This document shows, one piece after another, positions 1 through 5,577 of a stretch of 7,831 nt of DNA (its first letter is position 1; each line of letters opens with the position of its first letter). The notes under the pieces were generated by a model that was given only the letters and a program-made list of their open reading frames with translations, did no database searches and was not told the origin of the DNA. The stretch comes from an uncultured Leucobacter sp. (GTDB lineage Bacteria > Actinomycetota > Actinomycetes > Actinomycetales > Microbacteriaceae): positions 1 to 7,831 of the forward strand of contig CALMSE010000210.1 in NCBI GenBank assembly GCA_937872275.1, given 5' to 3'. Made by a program: the position numbers and the translations under genes.

Positions 1-871
1 AGATGACGGCGATCACCGTGATCCCGAGCAGCATCGGGATGTCGCCGTTCTGCGACGACCCCTGGGTGAGGGCGCCGATGCCGGGGAGCGCGAAGATCTG
101 CTCGACGACCACCGCGCCCGAGAGGAGGGCGACGAACATGAGCGCCAGGATGGTCAGCGAGGCGGGGGCCGCGTTGCGCATGAGGTGCACGGTGACGCGC
201 CACGACGGCAGGCCCCGGCTGCGCAGGGTGCGGACGTAGTCCTGATTGTCGGCCTGGATGATCGCGTTGCGCAGCTGCTCGGCGACCATGACGATCGCGC
301 CGAGGGCGAGGGCGACGGCGGGCAGGGTGATGGACTGCAGCCAGCCGCCGATCGACTGCTCCGGTTGCACGTAGCCGACCGCGGGGAACCATTTGAGCTG
401 CACGGCGAAGACCATGACGAGCACGAGCGCCACCCAGAAGCCGGGGAGCGCGAAGAGCACGACCGCGGCGGCCTTGACGGTCTTGTCGATCCAGGTGTTC
501 GGCCGCAGGCCGGCCGTGACGCCGAGCACGGCGCCGAGCACCGCGGAGATGACGATCGCGAGGCTGACCACGGACAGGGTGACCGGGAGCTTCAGCGCGA
601 TCTGCTTGCCCACCGGTGCGAAGTTCTTCCAGGAGTCCCCGAAGTCGCCCCGGAGAAGCTGGGTGATCCACTCTCCGAACTGCACGAGCACCGGGCGGTC
701 GGTGCCGATCTTCGCCGCGAGCGCCGCCTGGGCTTCGGGGGTGGCGGCGGTGCCGAGGAGGCTGAGCGTCGGGTCGGGAATGGCGGCGTGGGCGAGGAAG
801 AAGGTGCCGATCGCCACTGCGAACAGTAGGATCACGCCGGAGATGAGCCGCTTGAGCGTGAATCTGAGCAT
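1..871 (-). CDS. OppB/DppB-like ABC transporter permease, 3' end outside window
   Basis: Inner-membrane permease of a peptide/nickel-type ABC importer, cut by the left edge; 290 residues are visible from the ATG at 871. The start is preceded by AGGA (877-880) with a 5-base spacer. The protein opens with a basic tip and a first membrane helix (about residues 9-28), followed by an external stretch ending in the DRPVLVQFGEWITQLLRGDFG segment typical of OppB/DppB proteins. Further helices lie at about 97-120, 133-158, 182-200 and 236-257. The cytoplasmic EAA loop, which contacts the ATPase, is at about 212-236 (DYVRTLRSRGL, then RNAAP). The usual family length is about 310-330 residues, so only the C-terminal tail is missing. 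It is the second gene of an operon with the binding protein upstream; DppC-like and ATPase genes would be expected beyond the edge. Substrate unknown. Confidence 0.93.
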   Translation of the reverse strand, partial: MLRFTLKRLISGVILLFAVAIGTFFLAHAAIPDPTLSLLGTAATPEAQAALAAKIGTDRPVLVQFGEWITQLLRGDFGDSWKNFAPVGKQIALKLPVTLSVVSLAIVISAVLGAVLGVTAGLRPNTWIDKTVKAAAVVLFALPGFWVALVLVMVFAVQLKWFPAVGYVQPEQSIGGWLQSITLPAVALALGAIVMVAEQLRNAIIQADNQDYVRTLRSRGLPSWRVTVHLMRNAAPASLTILALMFVALLSGAVVVEQIFALPGIGALTQGSSQNGDIPMLLGITVIAVI

Positions 872-902
872 TGGGGTCCTGATCAGGGAGGGTGGAGACC
901 GA

Positions 903-938
903 ATCCGAGTGGGACCGCCGCTGCGGCCCCACCCGGAT
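903..938 (-). other. Intercistronic stem-loop between binding-protein and permease genes
   Basis: In the minus-strand transcript, 903-918 and 923-938 form a 16-bp GC-rich stem around a 4-base loop. Two positions are G-U wobbles that pair only in the minus-strand RNA; on the plus strand they are A-C mismatches, so the structure is oriented to the transporter operon. It starts 5 bases after the stop codon of the binding-protein gene and has no U-tract. This fits a 3' stabiliser or partial terminator that leaves more binding protein than permease, as known for other ABC operons. That role is inferred; the pairing is seen directly. Confidence 0.7.
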
Positions 939-943
939 CTCTG

Positions 944-2479
944 TCAGCTGACGACCGAGATCTGCCGCAGCGTCGGGAACATCATGCCCACCACCGGCTG
1001 CACCTGGATGTTGGACGTCGAGATGTAGGAGTTGTTCGACTGCAGCCACACGGCGAACCAGGCCTCCTCCGTCACCATCGTGTTCAGCTTCTCGATCTCC
1101 GCGAGCTGCGCGTCGCCGCGATCGGCTGCGAACACCGCGTCGACCTGCGCCGCGATCTCAGGGTAGCCGTCGAGGCCCGGGCGCGGGTTGTACCACTGCG
1201 GGGTGGCGATCTGGCGCTCGACGGTCGCGACCGGGTTGCTGTCCATCGCGAGGACCGCCACGAACATCGGGTAGTTCGCCACGTTGCCCATGTAGTCGCC
1301 GAACTGGTACTCGTCGAAGGTGACGCGGATGTTCAGCTCGCCGAACACCTGCTCGATGGTGGGCTGCCAGGCCTGGAAGGGGCCGGCCATCGGCATGCTC
1401 ACGTCGAAGCCGTCGGCGTAGCCCGCTTCGGCGAGCAGCTCCTTCGCCTTCTCGATGTTCGCGGGCTCGTAGAGGCTGTTGAGCTCGGGCAGGTTGCCCG
1501 CGCTGCCGTCGGGGAAGACCTGGTTGGTCACCGCGCCGATGCCCTGGCGCACCGAGTCGAGCAGGTCCTGACCGCTGAAGGCGAGGTTCAGGGCCTGGCG
1601 CACGCGCTTGTCGCCGAGCGCCGGCACCATGTCGCCGGTGCGGTCGGTGATCTGCAGGCCGTTCCAGGTGGCGACGTCGCTGGCGACGTTCCAGCCCTTC
1701 TCCGGCGCCATCTCGACGCCGGTCGGGTCGCCGTAGATGAGGTCGAACTGGCCGCCCTCGAGGCCGTTGAGGAGGGCCGTCGGATCGCCGCTGGCGGGGG
1801 TGATGACGAGCGGGTCGAATGCGAAGTCGGCAGCGGCCCAGTGGTCGGCGACCTTGTCGAACTTGTACTCGGCGCCGGGGATCGAGGAGTCGCTGAGCGT
1901 GTAGGGCCCCGAGCCGACCGGGGTCTCGGCGAGGGTACCGGCGTCGATCGCCGCGGGATCCATCACGTAGCTGCGGCCGAGCCCCATGAAGTAGAGGATC
2001 GTGTCGTCGCGCTGGGTCAGGTGGATCGCGACGGTGTCGTCGTCGACCTTCTCGAAGCTCTCGACCTTCTGGTAGGCCTCGTTCGAGCGGACCCCGTCCT
2101 TCAGGTACTCGAGGCTCTGCACGACGGCATCGGTGTCGACCGGCGCGCCGCTCGAGAACACCGCGTCGGTGCGGATGTCGAGCGTGATGGTGAGGAAGTC
2201 CTCGGAGGTCTCCCAGCTGGTGGCCAGCGCCGGCTGCGGCTCGCCGTTCTCGTCGACGATGAGGAGCGGATCGTAGACGGCCGACAGGTACGGGCCGTCG
2301 AAGCCGATGTCGGCCGCCGAGGGGTCCCAGGAGGTCACGTCGAGGAAGTTGCCGATGCGGAGCTGGGTGCCGCCCTCGGCCGCACCGTCGCCGCCCGAGC
2401 CGTCGGAGCCGCCCGAGCAGGCGGTGAGGGCGAGCGCGGCTGCGGCGACAGCGGCGATGCCCATGAGTGTTTTCTTCAT
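944..2479 (-). CDS. ABC transporter solute-binding lipoprotein, family 5 (DppA/OppA type)
   Basis: Extracytoplasmic substrate-capturing lipoprotein of a peptide/nickel-type ABC importer, 511 residues, a normal length for the family. The N-terminus is a lipoprotein signal: MKK, a hydrophobic Ala/Leu-rich core, then the lipobox LTAC with Cys21 as the predicted lipidation site, followed by a Gly/Ser-rich linker to about residue 37. Family 5 signatures follow: DPLL (70-73), PALATSWE (83-90), the FSSGAPVDTDAVVQSLE segment (108-124), PVGSGPYTL (187-195), and the DKRVRQALNLAFSGQDLL region (290-307). The open frame continues 44 codons upstream, but the ATG at 2479 is chosen because it begins the signal peptide and has a purine-rich ribosome site (AGAAGAAG) just ahead. 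It is first in the operon with the permease at 871. Family 5 proteins bind oligopeptides, nickel, sugars or other solutes; the location beside aromatic catabolism genes suggests, but does not prove, an aromatic or conjugated substrate. Confidence 0.93.
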   Translation of the reverse strand: MKKTLMGIAAVAAAALALTACSGGSDGSGGDGAAEGGTQLRIGNFLDVTSWDPSAADIGFDGPYLSAVYDPLLIVDENGEPQPALATSWETSEDFLTITLDIRTDAVFSSGAPVDTDAVVQSLEYLKDGVRSNEAYQKVESFEKVDDDTVAIHLTQRDDTILYFMGLGRSYVMDPAAIDAGTLAETPVGSGPYTLSDSSIPGAEYKFDKVADHWAAADFAFDPLVITPASGDPTALLNGLEGGQFDLIYGDPTGVEMAPEKGWNVASDVATWNGLQITDRTGDMVPALGDKRVRQALNLAFSGQDLLDSVRQGIGAVTNQVFPDGSAGNLPELNSLYEPANIEKAKELLAEAGYADGFDVSMPMAGPFQAWQPTIEQVFGELNIRVTFDEYQFGDYMGNVANYPMFVAVLAMDSNPVATVERQIATPQWYNPRPGLDGYPEIAAQVDAVFAADRGDAQLAEIEKLNTMVTEEAWFAVWLQSNNSYISTSNIQVQPVVGMMFPTLRQISVVS

Positions 2480-2542
2480 GTCTTCTTCTCTCGGTTGCCT
2501 TGACATGGATTGTGGGTGAGAGCACCCCCCGAGCTTCCGTCG

Positions 2543-2582
2543 CCCTTCGGGCCCGGGCGGTCCTCCGCCGGGATCGAAAGGG
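2543..2582 (-). other. GC-rich hairpin in the leader of the binding-protein gene
   Basis: CCCTTCG (2543-2549) pairs with CGAAAGGG (2575-2582) with one bulged base. Inside it, 2552-2560 pairs with 2565-2572 with one bulge, around the loop TCCT (2561-2564). The two stems are nearly stacked, giving a hairpin of about 40 nt. It would lie in the 5' leader of the transporter mRNA if transcription starts in the AT-rich patch near 2603. No U-tract follows on either strand, so a simple intrinsic terminator is not supported. It does not match a riboswitch class that I recognise. Confidence 0.5.
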
Positions 2583-2609
2583 ACATCACCTCGATGTGCT
2601 GTCGATTTC

Positions 2610-2638
2610 ATTTTCTACGGACGTTGACAAAAACGCAA
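2610..2638 (-). promoter_or_regulatory. Candidate promoter for the transporter operon
   Basis: On the minus strand, TTGCGT (2638 to 2633) and GAAAAT (2615 to 2610) are separated by 17 bases in the only AT-rich stretch upstream of the binding-protein gene. The -10 matches the consensus at 4 of 6 positions and the -35 keeps only TTG. Transcription would begin near 2603 and give a leader of about 125 nt containing the 2543-2582 hairpin. The box assignment is tentative. Confidence 0.3.
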
Positions 2639-2651
2639 GCTCCGATACCGT
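2624..2651 (+). promoter_or_regulatory. Candidate promoter towards the esterase, overlapping the divergent one
   Basis: A perfect TTGACA (2624-2629) is followed after 16 bases by TACCGT (2646-2651), which has the key first, second and last bases of a -10 hexamer. It lies back to back with the candidate minus-strand promoter, so the two could compete or share a regulator. The leader to the esterase would be about 180 nt, which is long, and the nearer site at 2772 is an alternative. Confidence 0.3.
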
Positions 2652-2771
2652 CTTGAGATATTTCGGGTCCGAGCCGGGCGGAGGCGGGGCTCTCCGGCCC
2701 CGACCGCGAAGAGTGCACTGGCTGCACATCGGAGTGCCAGCGATCACTGGATCGGCGACCGGAGCCCGCCG

Positions 2772-2790
2772 TAGCCTGGGCCCACAGGCT
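2772..2790 (+). promoter_or_regulatory. Possible -10 box with inverted repeat upstream of the esterase gene
   Basis: TAGCCT (2772-2777) fits the loose TAnnnT -10 consensus of actinobacteria; no good -35 is visible. It overlaps the inverted repeat AGCCTG (2773-2778) / CAGGCT (2785-2790), spaced by six bases, which would sit over the start of transcription and could be an operator or a small leader hairpin. The leader to the esterase ATG would be about 50 nt. Confidence 0.3.
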
Positions 2791-2837
2791 GGATTCCGCC
2801 GCGACGGCGCGGCGACCTGGACACGGAAGGCGATCGG

Positions 2838-3713
2838 ATGAGCGCACAGGAGTTGGAACAGCTGGTCGGTCTGCTGCGGGGCGGTCCCGTCAGCTTCTCG
2901 GCGCCCCCGCAGGAGATGCGCCCGGTCTTCGAAGGGATGCTCGTCTCCCTGCCCGGTGACGAGTCGACGGTCACCGAGGAGCGCGAGCTCGGCGGGGTCC
3001 CCGGTCTGTGGATGGGGGCCGAGGGCGCCCGCGCGCTGCTCTACCTGCACGGCGGCGGCTACACCATCGGCTCCCCGCTCGCCTACCGCGAGTTCTCGAC
3101 GCAGCTCGCCCGCACCGCCGGCGCCTCGCTCTTCGCCCCCGACTACCGTCTCGCCCCCGAGCACCCGCACCCGGCGGCGCTCGAGGATGCGCTCGCGGCC
3201 TACCGGGCACTGCTCGATCTCGGCCACGCCGCCGACGACGTGGTGGTCGCGGGCGACTCCGCGGGCGGCGGGCTGACCCTCGCGCTGCTCGTCGCGATCC
3301 GCGAGGCGGGCCTCCCCCTGCCCGCACGGGCGGTGCTCTTCTCGCCGTGGCTCGACCTCACGCTCTCGGGTACGAGCGTGGCCTCGAAGGCCGAGGCCGA
3401 TCCGAGCCTCGACCAGGCCGGCCTCGCCGCCGCCGCCGCGCACTACCTGAACGGGCTGCCGGCCGAGACGCCGGCCGCCTCCCCGCTGTTCGCCGATCTC
3501 ACCGGGCTCCCCCCACTGCTCATCGAGGTCGGCGAGGCCGAGATCCTCCTCTCCGACGCCACGCGGCTCGCGGATCGCGCCGGCCTGGCGGGCGTCGACA
3601 TCACGCTGCACGTCTGGCCCGGCATGCCCCATGTCTGGGGGCTCTTCGCCGCCGTGCTCGGCGAGGGCCGCGAGGTGATCGAGGAGGCGGGCGCCTTCAT
3701 CGCCGGCTCCTGA
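2838..3713 (+). CDS. Alpha/beta-hydrolase, hormone-sensitive-lipase family esterase
   Basis: A 291-residue cytoplasmic carboxylic-ester hydrolase of the HSL (family IV) group; no signal peptide is visible. The oxyanion-hole motif HGGGY is at 71-75, PDYRLAPEHP at 101-110, and the nucleophile elbow GDSAGGG at 139-145 gives Ser141. The acid is most likely Glu235, in the segment VGEAEILLSD (231-240), where many relatives have Asp; Glu is known in some HSL-family esterases. The catalytic base is His265 in PGMPHVWGLF. The ATG is supported by GGAAGG (2825-2830) with a 7-base spacer. It is the first plus-strand gene of the catabolic cluster, 65 bases ahead of the hydratase gene. It may release an aromatic acid or open a lactone for the pathway, but the natural ester is unknown. 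Confidence 0.92.
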   Translation: MSAQELEQLVGLLRGGPVSFSAPPQEMRPVFEGMLVSLPGDESTVTEERELGGVPGLWMGAEGARALLYLHGGGYTIGSPLAYREFSTQLARTAGASLFAPDYRLAPEHPHPAALEDALAAYRALLDLGHAADDVVVAGDSAGGGLTLALLVAIREAGLPLPARAVLFSPWLDLTLSGTSVASKAEADPSLDQAGLAAAAAHYLNGLPAETPAASPLFADLTGLPPLLIEVGEAEILLSDATRLADRAGLAGVDITLHVWPGMPHVWGLFAAVLGEGREVIEEAGAFIAGS

Positions 3714-3740
3714 GCCGGAACGCGCGGATCCGGGAACTCC

Positions 3741-3750
3741 TATACGATCC
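3741..3750. promoter_or_regulatory. Possible promoter/operator element upstream of the hydratase gene
   Basis: TATACGATCC lies in the 65-base gap between the esterase and hydratase genes. Its reverse complement, GGATCGTATA, is found exactly at 5525-5534, in the promoter of the FAH-RraA gene. TATACG or TACGAT could serve as a -10 hexamer, but I see no matching -35. GGATC (3726-3730) and GATCC (3746-3750) also form an inverted pair. A shared binding site for the local GntR regulator is the most economical reading, though unproven. Confidence 0.35.
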
Positions 3751-3778
3751 TTGCTGAAACATAGTGAGTGGAGGCCCC

Positions 3779-4564
3779 GTGCTCGAACAGTCGCAAATCG
3801 AATCCATCGCCGAGGAGCTGGTGCAGGCGGATCGCGATCGCGCGGTGCTGCCGCGGCTGACCGCGCGCTACCCCGGCATGGAGGTCGAGGACTCCTACGC
3901 GATCCAGAAGGTGTGGTCGGATCGCCGCATCGAGAACGGCGCCCGCCTCGTGGGCCACAAGATCGGCCTCACCTCCAAGGTGATGCAGGTGGCGACGGGC
4001 ATCACCGAGCCCGACTACGGCGTGATCCACGACGACATGGTCGTCGAGTCGGGTTCGGTGCTCGAGTTCGACCGCTTCTCGAACGTGCGCATCGAGGTCG
4101 AGCTCGCCTTCGTGCTGTCGAAGCCGCTGTCGGGCCCGAACACCACCATCTTCGACGTGCTCGACGCGACGGCCTACGTGGTGCCGGCGCTCGAGGTGCT
4201 GAACTCGCACCTCGAGCTCGAGGGCCGCACGATCGTCGACACCATCAGCGACAACGCCGCGATGGGCGCGATGGTCATCGGAGGCCGACCGGTCGCGGTG
4301 GATCAGATCGATCTGCCCTGGGCCTCGGCGATGCTCTACCGCAACGAGACGATCGAGGAGTCGGGCGTCGCGGGGGCCGTGCTCGGCAACCCCGCGATGG
4401 GCGTGGCCTGGCTCGCGAACAAGCTCGCGCAGCACGGCCAGAGCCTCGCTGCGGGCGAGATCATCCTCGCGGGCTCCTTCACCCGGCCCATGTGGGTCGA
4501 GAAGGGCGACACCGTGCACGCCGACTACGGTCAGCTCGGGAGCGTGACATGCCGATTCGTCTAG
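3779..4564 (+). CDS. hpaH: 2-oxohept-4-ene-1,7-dioate hydratase (HpaH-like)
   Basis: Adds water to 2-oxohept-4-ene-1,7-dioate to give 4-hydroxy-2-oxoheptanedioate in the homoprotocatechuate meta-cleavage pathway; metal-dependent, FAH-like fold, cytoplasmic. The 261 residues match the family length (about 265). Motifs recalled from HpaH are present nearly end to end: GHKIGLTSK (59-67), EPDYG (77-81), RIEVELAFVL (104-113) with metal-ligand candidates Glu106 and Glu108, PALE with Glu139, DTISDNAA (154-161), GVAWLANKLA (208-217), GSFTRP (232-237) and the C-terminal CRFV. The GTG at 3779 is chosen because GGAGG (3770-3774) lies four bases ahead; an in-frame GTG at 3764 would put that ribosome site inside the gene. 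The 3' end overlaps the aldolase gene by 16 bases. Relatives act on 2-hydroxypentadienoate or oxalocrotonate, but the aldolase partner favours the seven-carbon diacid. Confidence 0.9.
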   Translation: MLEQSQIESIAEELVQADRDRAVLPRLTARYPGMEVEDSYAIQKVWSDRRIENGARLVGHKIGLTSKVMQVATGITEPDYGVIHDDMVVESGSVLEFDRFSNVRIEVELAFVLSKPLSGPNTTIFDVLDATAYVVPALEVLNSHLELEGRTIVDTISDNAAMGAMVIGGRPVAVDQIDLPWASAMLYRNETIEESGVAGAVLGNPAMGVAWLANKLAQHGQSLAAGEIILAGSFTRPMWVEKGDTVHADYGQLGSVTCRFV

Positions 4565-5367
4565 ACCTGCCTGCGACCTTCGCCGAGCGGCTGCGCGCGA
4601 GCGACCGCGCCCTCATCGGGCTCTGGGCCTGCGCCGGCAGCCCCATCACGGCCGAGATCATGGCCTCGAGCGGCTGCGACTGGGTGCTGCTCGACGCCGA
4701 GCACTCCCCCAACGGGCTCGAGTCGGTGCTGGCCCAGCTCTACGCGATGTCGGCCTACCCGGTGGCGCCGCTCGTGCGTCCGCCGCAGGGCGACACCGTG
4801 ATCATCAAGCAGTTCCTCGACCTGGGCGCGCAGAACCTGCTCATCCCGATGGTCGACACCGCGGAGCAGGCCGCCGAGATCGTTCGCGCCGTGCGCTACC
4901 CGGTGGACGGGGTGCGGGGCGTCGGCTCGGCGCTCGCGCGCTCGGCCCGCTGGAACCGCGTCGACGGCTATCTGCAGCGCGCCGATGAGACCATCAGCCT
5001 GACCGTGCAGATCGAGTCGGCGACGGCCGTCTCGAACGTCGAGTCGATCGTGGCCGTCGACGGGGTCGACGCGATCTTCGTCGGCCCTTCCGATCTCGCG
5101 GCCTCGATGGGGCACCTCGGCCAGCAGTCGCACCCCGAGGTGGTCGCGGGCGTGCTGCGCTCGATCGAGGCGGGCCGCGCCGCGGGCAAGCCCGTGGGCG
5201 TGAACGCCTTCGTGCCCGCCGATGCCGAGCGCTACATCGAAGCGGGCGCCGCCTTCGTCGCGGTGGGCGCCGACGTGGCGATGCTGGCCCGGCAGAGCGA
5301 GGCCCTGGTCGACCGCTTCGTCCCGGAGGACGGATCGGCGTCCGCCTCGCCCCGCGGGAGCTACTAG
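4549..5367 (+). CDS. hpaI: 4-hydroxy-2-oxoheptane-1,7-dioate aldolase (HpaI-like)
   Basis: Class II, divalent-metal aldolase that cleaves 4-hydroxy-2-oxoheptanedioate to pyruvate and succinate semialdehyde, the last step of homoprotocatechuate degradation. Its 272 residues form one HpcH/HpaI TIM barrel. Active-site residues line up with E. coli HpaI at a constant offset of seven: His52 (DAEHSPN), Arg77 (VRPP), Glu156 (QIES) and Asp182 (GPSDLAASMG). The segment GVRGVGSALARSARWNR (121-137) is close to HpaI itself. The ATG at 4549 lies inside the end of the hydratase gene, with GGGAG (4538-4542) six bases ahead, so translation is probably coupled. The short Ser/Ala/Pro-rich tail after about residue 260 resembles HpaI tails. 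Relatives use glucarate- or rhamnonate-derived keto acids; the neighbouring hydratase argues for the HpaI role. Confidence 0.92.
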   Translation: MPIRLDLPATFAERLRASDRALIGLWACAGSPITAEIMASSGCDWVLLDAEHSPNGLESVLAQLYAMSAYPVAPLVRPPQGDTVIIKQFLDLGAQNLLIPMVDTAEQAAEIVRAVRYPVDGVRGVGSALARSARWNRVDGYLQRADETISLTVQIESATAVSNVESIVAVDGVDAIFVGPSDLAASMGHLGQQSHPEVVAGVLRSIEAGRAAGKPVGVNAFVPADAERYIEAGAAFVAVGADVAMLARQSEALVDRFVPEDGSASASPRGSY

Positions 5368-5401
5368 CGCCCGAGCCCGCCCCGCCCCTCTCGAAGGGAA
5401 A

Positions 5402-5471
5402 GGATGCCCGACATGCGAAGAGAGCACCGAGAACGCAGCGTTCCCGGTGCTCTCTGCCGTATGCGGCATCC
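5402..5471. repeat. 70-nt long inverted repeat between aldolase and fusion genes
   Basis: The core is a 17-bp stem with one mismatch: 5419-5435 (beginning AGAGAGCACCG) pairs with 5439-5455 (ending CGGTGCTCTCT) across a 3-base loop. Outside it, CAT (5412-5414) can pair with ATG (5461-5463), and GGATGCC (5402-5408) pairs with GGCATCC (5465-5471). The single mismatch becomes a G-U pair in minus-strand RNA. It starts 34 bases after the aldolase stop and ends about 40 bases before the next promoter. It could end or trim the aldolase transcript, but no U-tract follows. A dispersed palindromic element is the alternative. Confidence 0.75.
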
Positions 5472-5509
5472 CCTCGTCGAACAGGCGGAGCACTGCCCGA
5501 AAGATACGC

Positions 5510-5538
5510 TTCCCAAGCCCTCCCGGATCGTATATCAT
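5510..5538 (+). promoter_or_regulatory. Probable promoter of the FAH-RraA gene
   Basis: TTCCCA (5510-5515, 4 of 6 consensus positions) and TATCAT (5533-5538, 5 of 6) are spaced by 17 bases, in a local AT-rich dip, giving a start near 5545 and a leader of about 33 nt. The promoter lies after the large hairpin, so the fusion gene and the regulator gene can be expressed separately from hydratase and aldolase. The -10 box is covered by a dyad. Confidence 0.55.
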
Positions 5539-5548
5539 TTGAAATACG
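5529..5548. promoter_or_regulatory. 20-bp dyad over the -10 box, probable GntR-family operator
   Basis: CGTATATCA (5529-5537) and TGAAATACG (5540-5548) are inverted half-sites with one mismatch in nine and a two-base centre. The dyad covers the -10 hexamer and the expected start point, so a bound protein should block transcription. The A/T-rich centre with GTAT/ATAC in the arms resembles operators of GntR/FCD regulators in general form. The GntR/FCD gene at 7065 in the same unit is the natural candidate, which would make it self-repressed and relieved by a pathway intermediate. Confidence 0.5.
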
Positions 5549-5577
5549 CACCCTGAGGCACGAGCTGAAAGGCCACC

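Larger units (their letters stand above)
2480..2837. promoter_or_regulatory. Divergent control region between transporter and catabolic operons
   Basis: This 358-base gap separates the start codons of the two divergent operons. It holds no convincing gene. From left to right it contains a purine-rich ribosome site for the binding protein, a small hairpin (2514-2518 with 2523-2527), a 40-nt GC-rich hairpin (2543-2582), a locally AT-rich patch (about 2600-2665) with candidate promoters on both strands, and, near the esterase, an actinobacterial-style -10 hexamer with an inverted repeat and ribosome site. A direct repeat CACTGG occurs at 2716-2721 and 2745-2750. The layout suggests shared regulation of import and catabolism. 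Confidence 0.7.

Noticed and set aside
1158..2525. A 455-codon frame on the minus strand in another phase of the binding-protein gene.
   Set aside because: It is Arg/His/Pro-rich frame-shadow sequence, while the other phase has a signal peptide, lipobox and family 5 motifs.
2514..2527. A small hairpin (GGGTG/CACCC) before the binding-protein gene as a terminator.
   Set aside because: The stem is only 5 bp and no T-tract follows on either strand.
2480..2611. An N-terminal extension of the binding protein to an ATG at 2611.
   Set aside because: The extra 44 residues would bury the lipoprotein signal peptide, and they cover the leader hairpin; the ATG at 2479 has a ribosome site and begins the signal directly.
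2586..3632. A 348-codon minus-strand open frame covering the esterase and part of the divergent region.
   Set aside because: Its composition is Arg/Gly/Glu-rich with no motif, and it lies opposite an esterase with complete catalytic motifs.
5419..5455. The hairpin as a CRISPR repeat or transposon end.
   Set aside because: There is only one copy in the window, with no spacers, no transposase and no target-site duplication that I can see.
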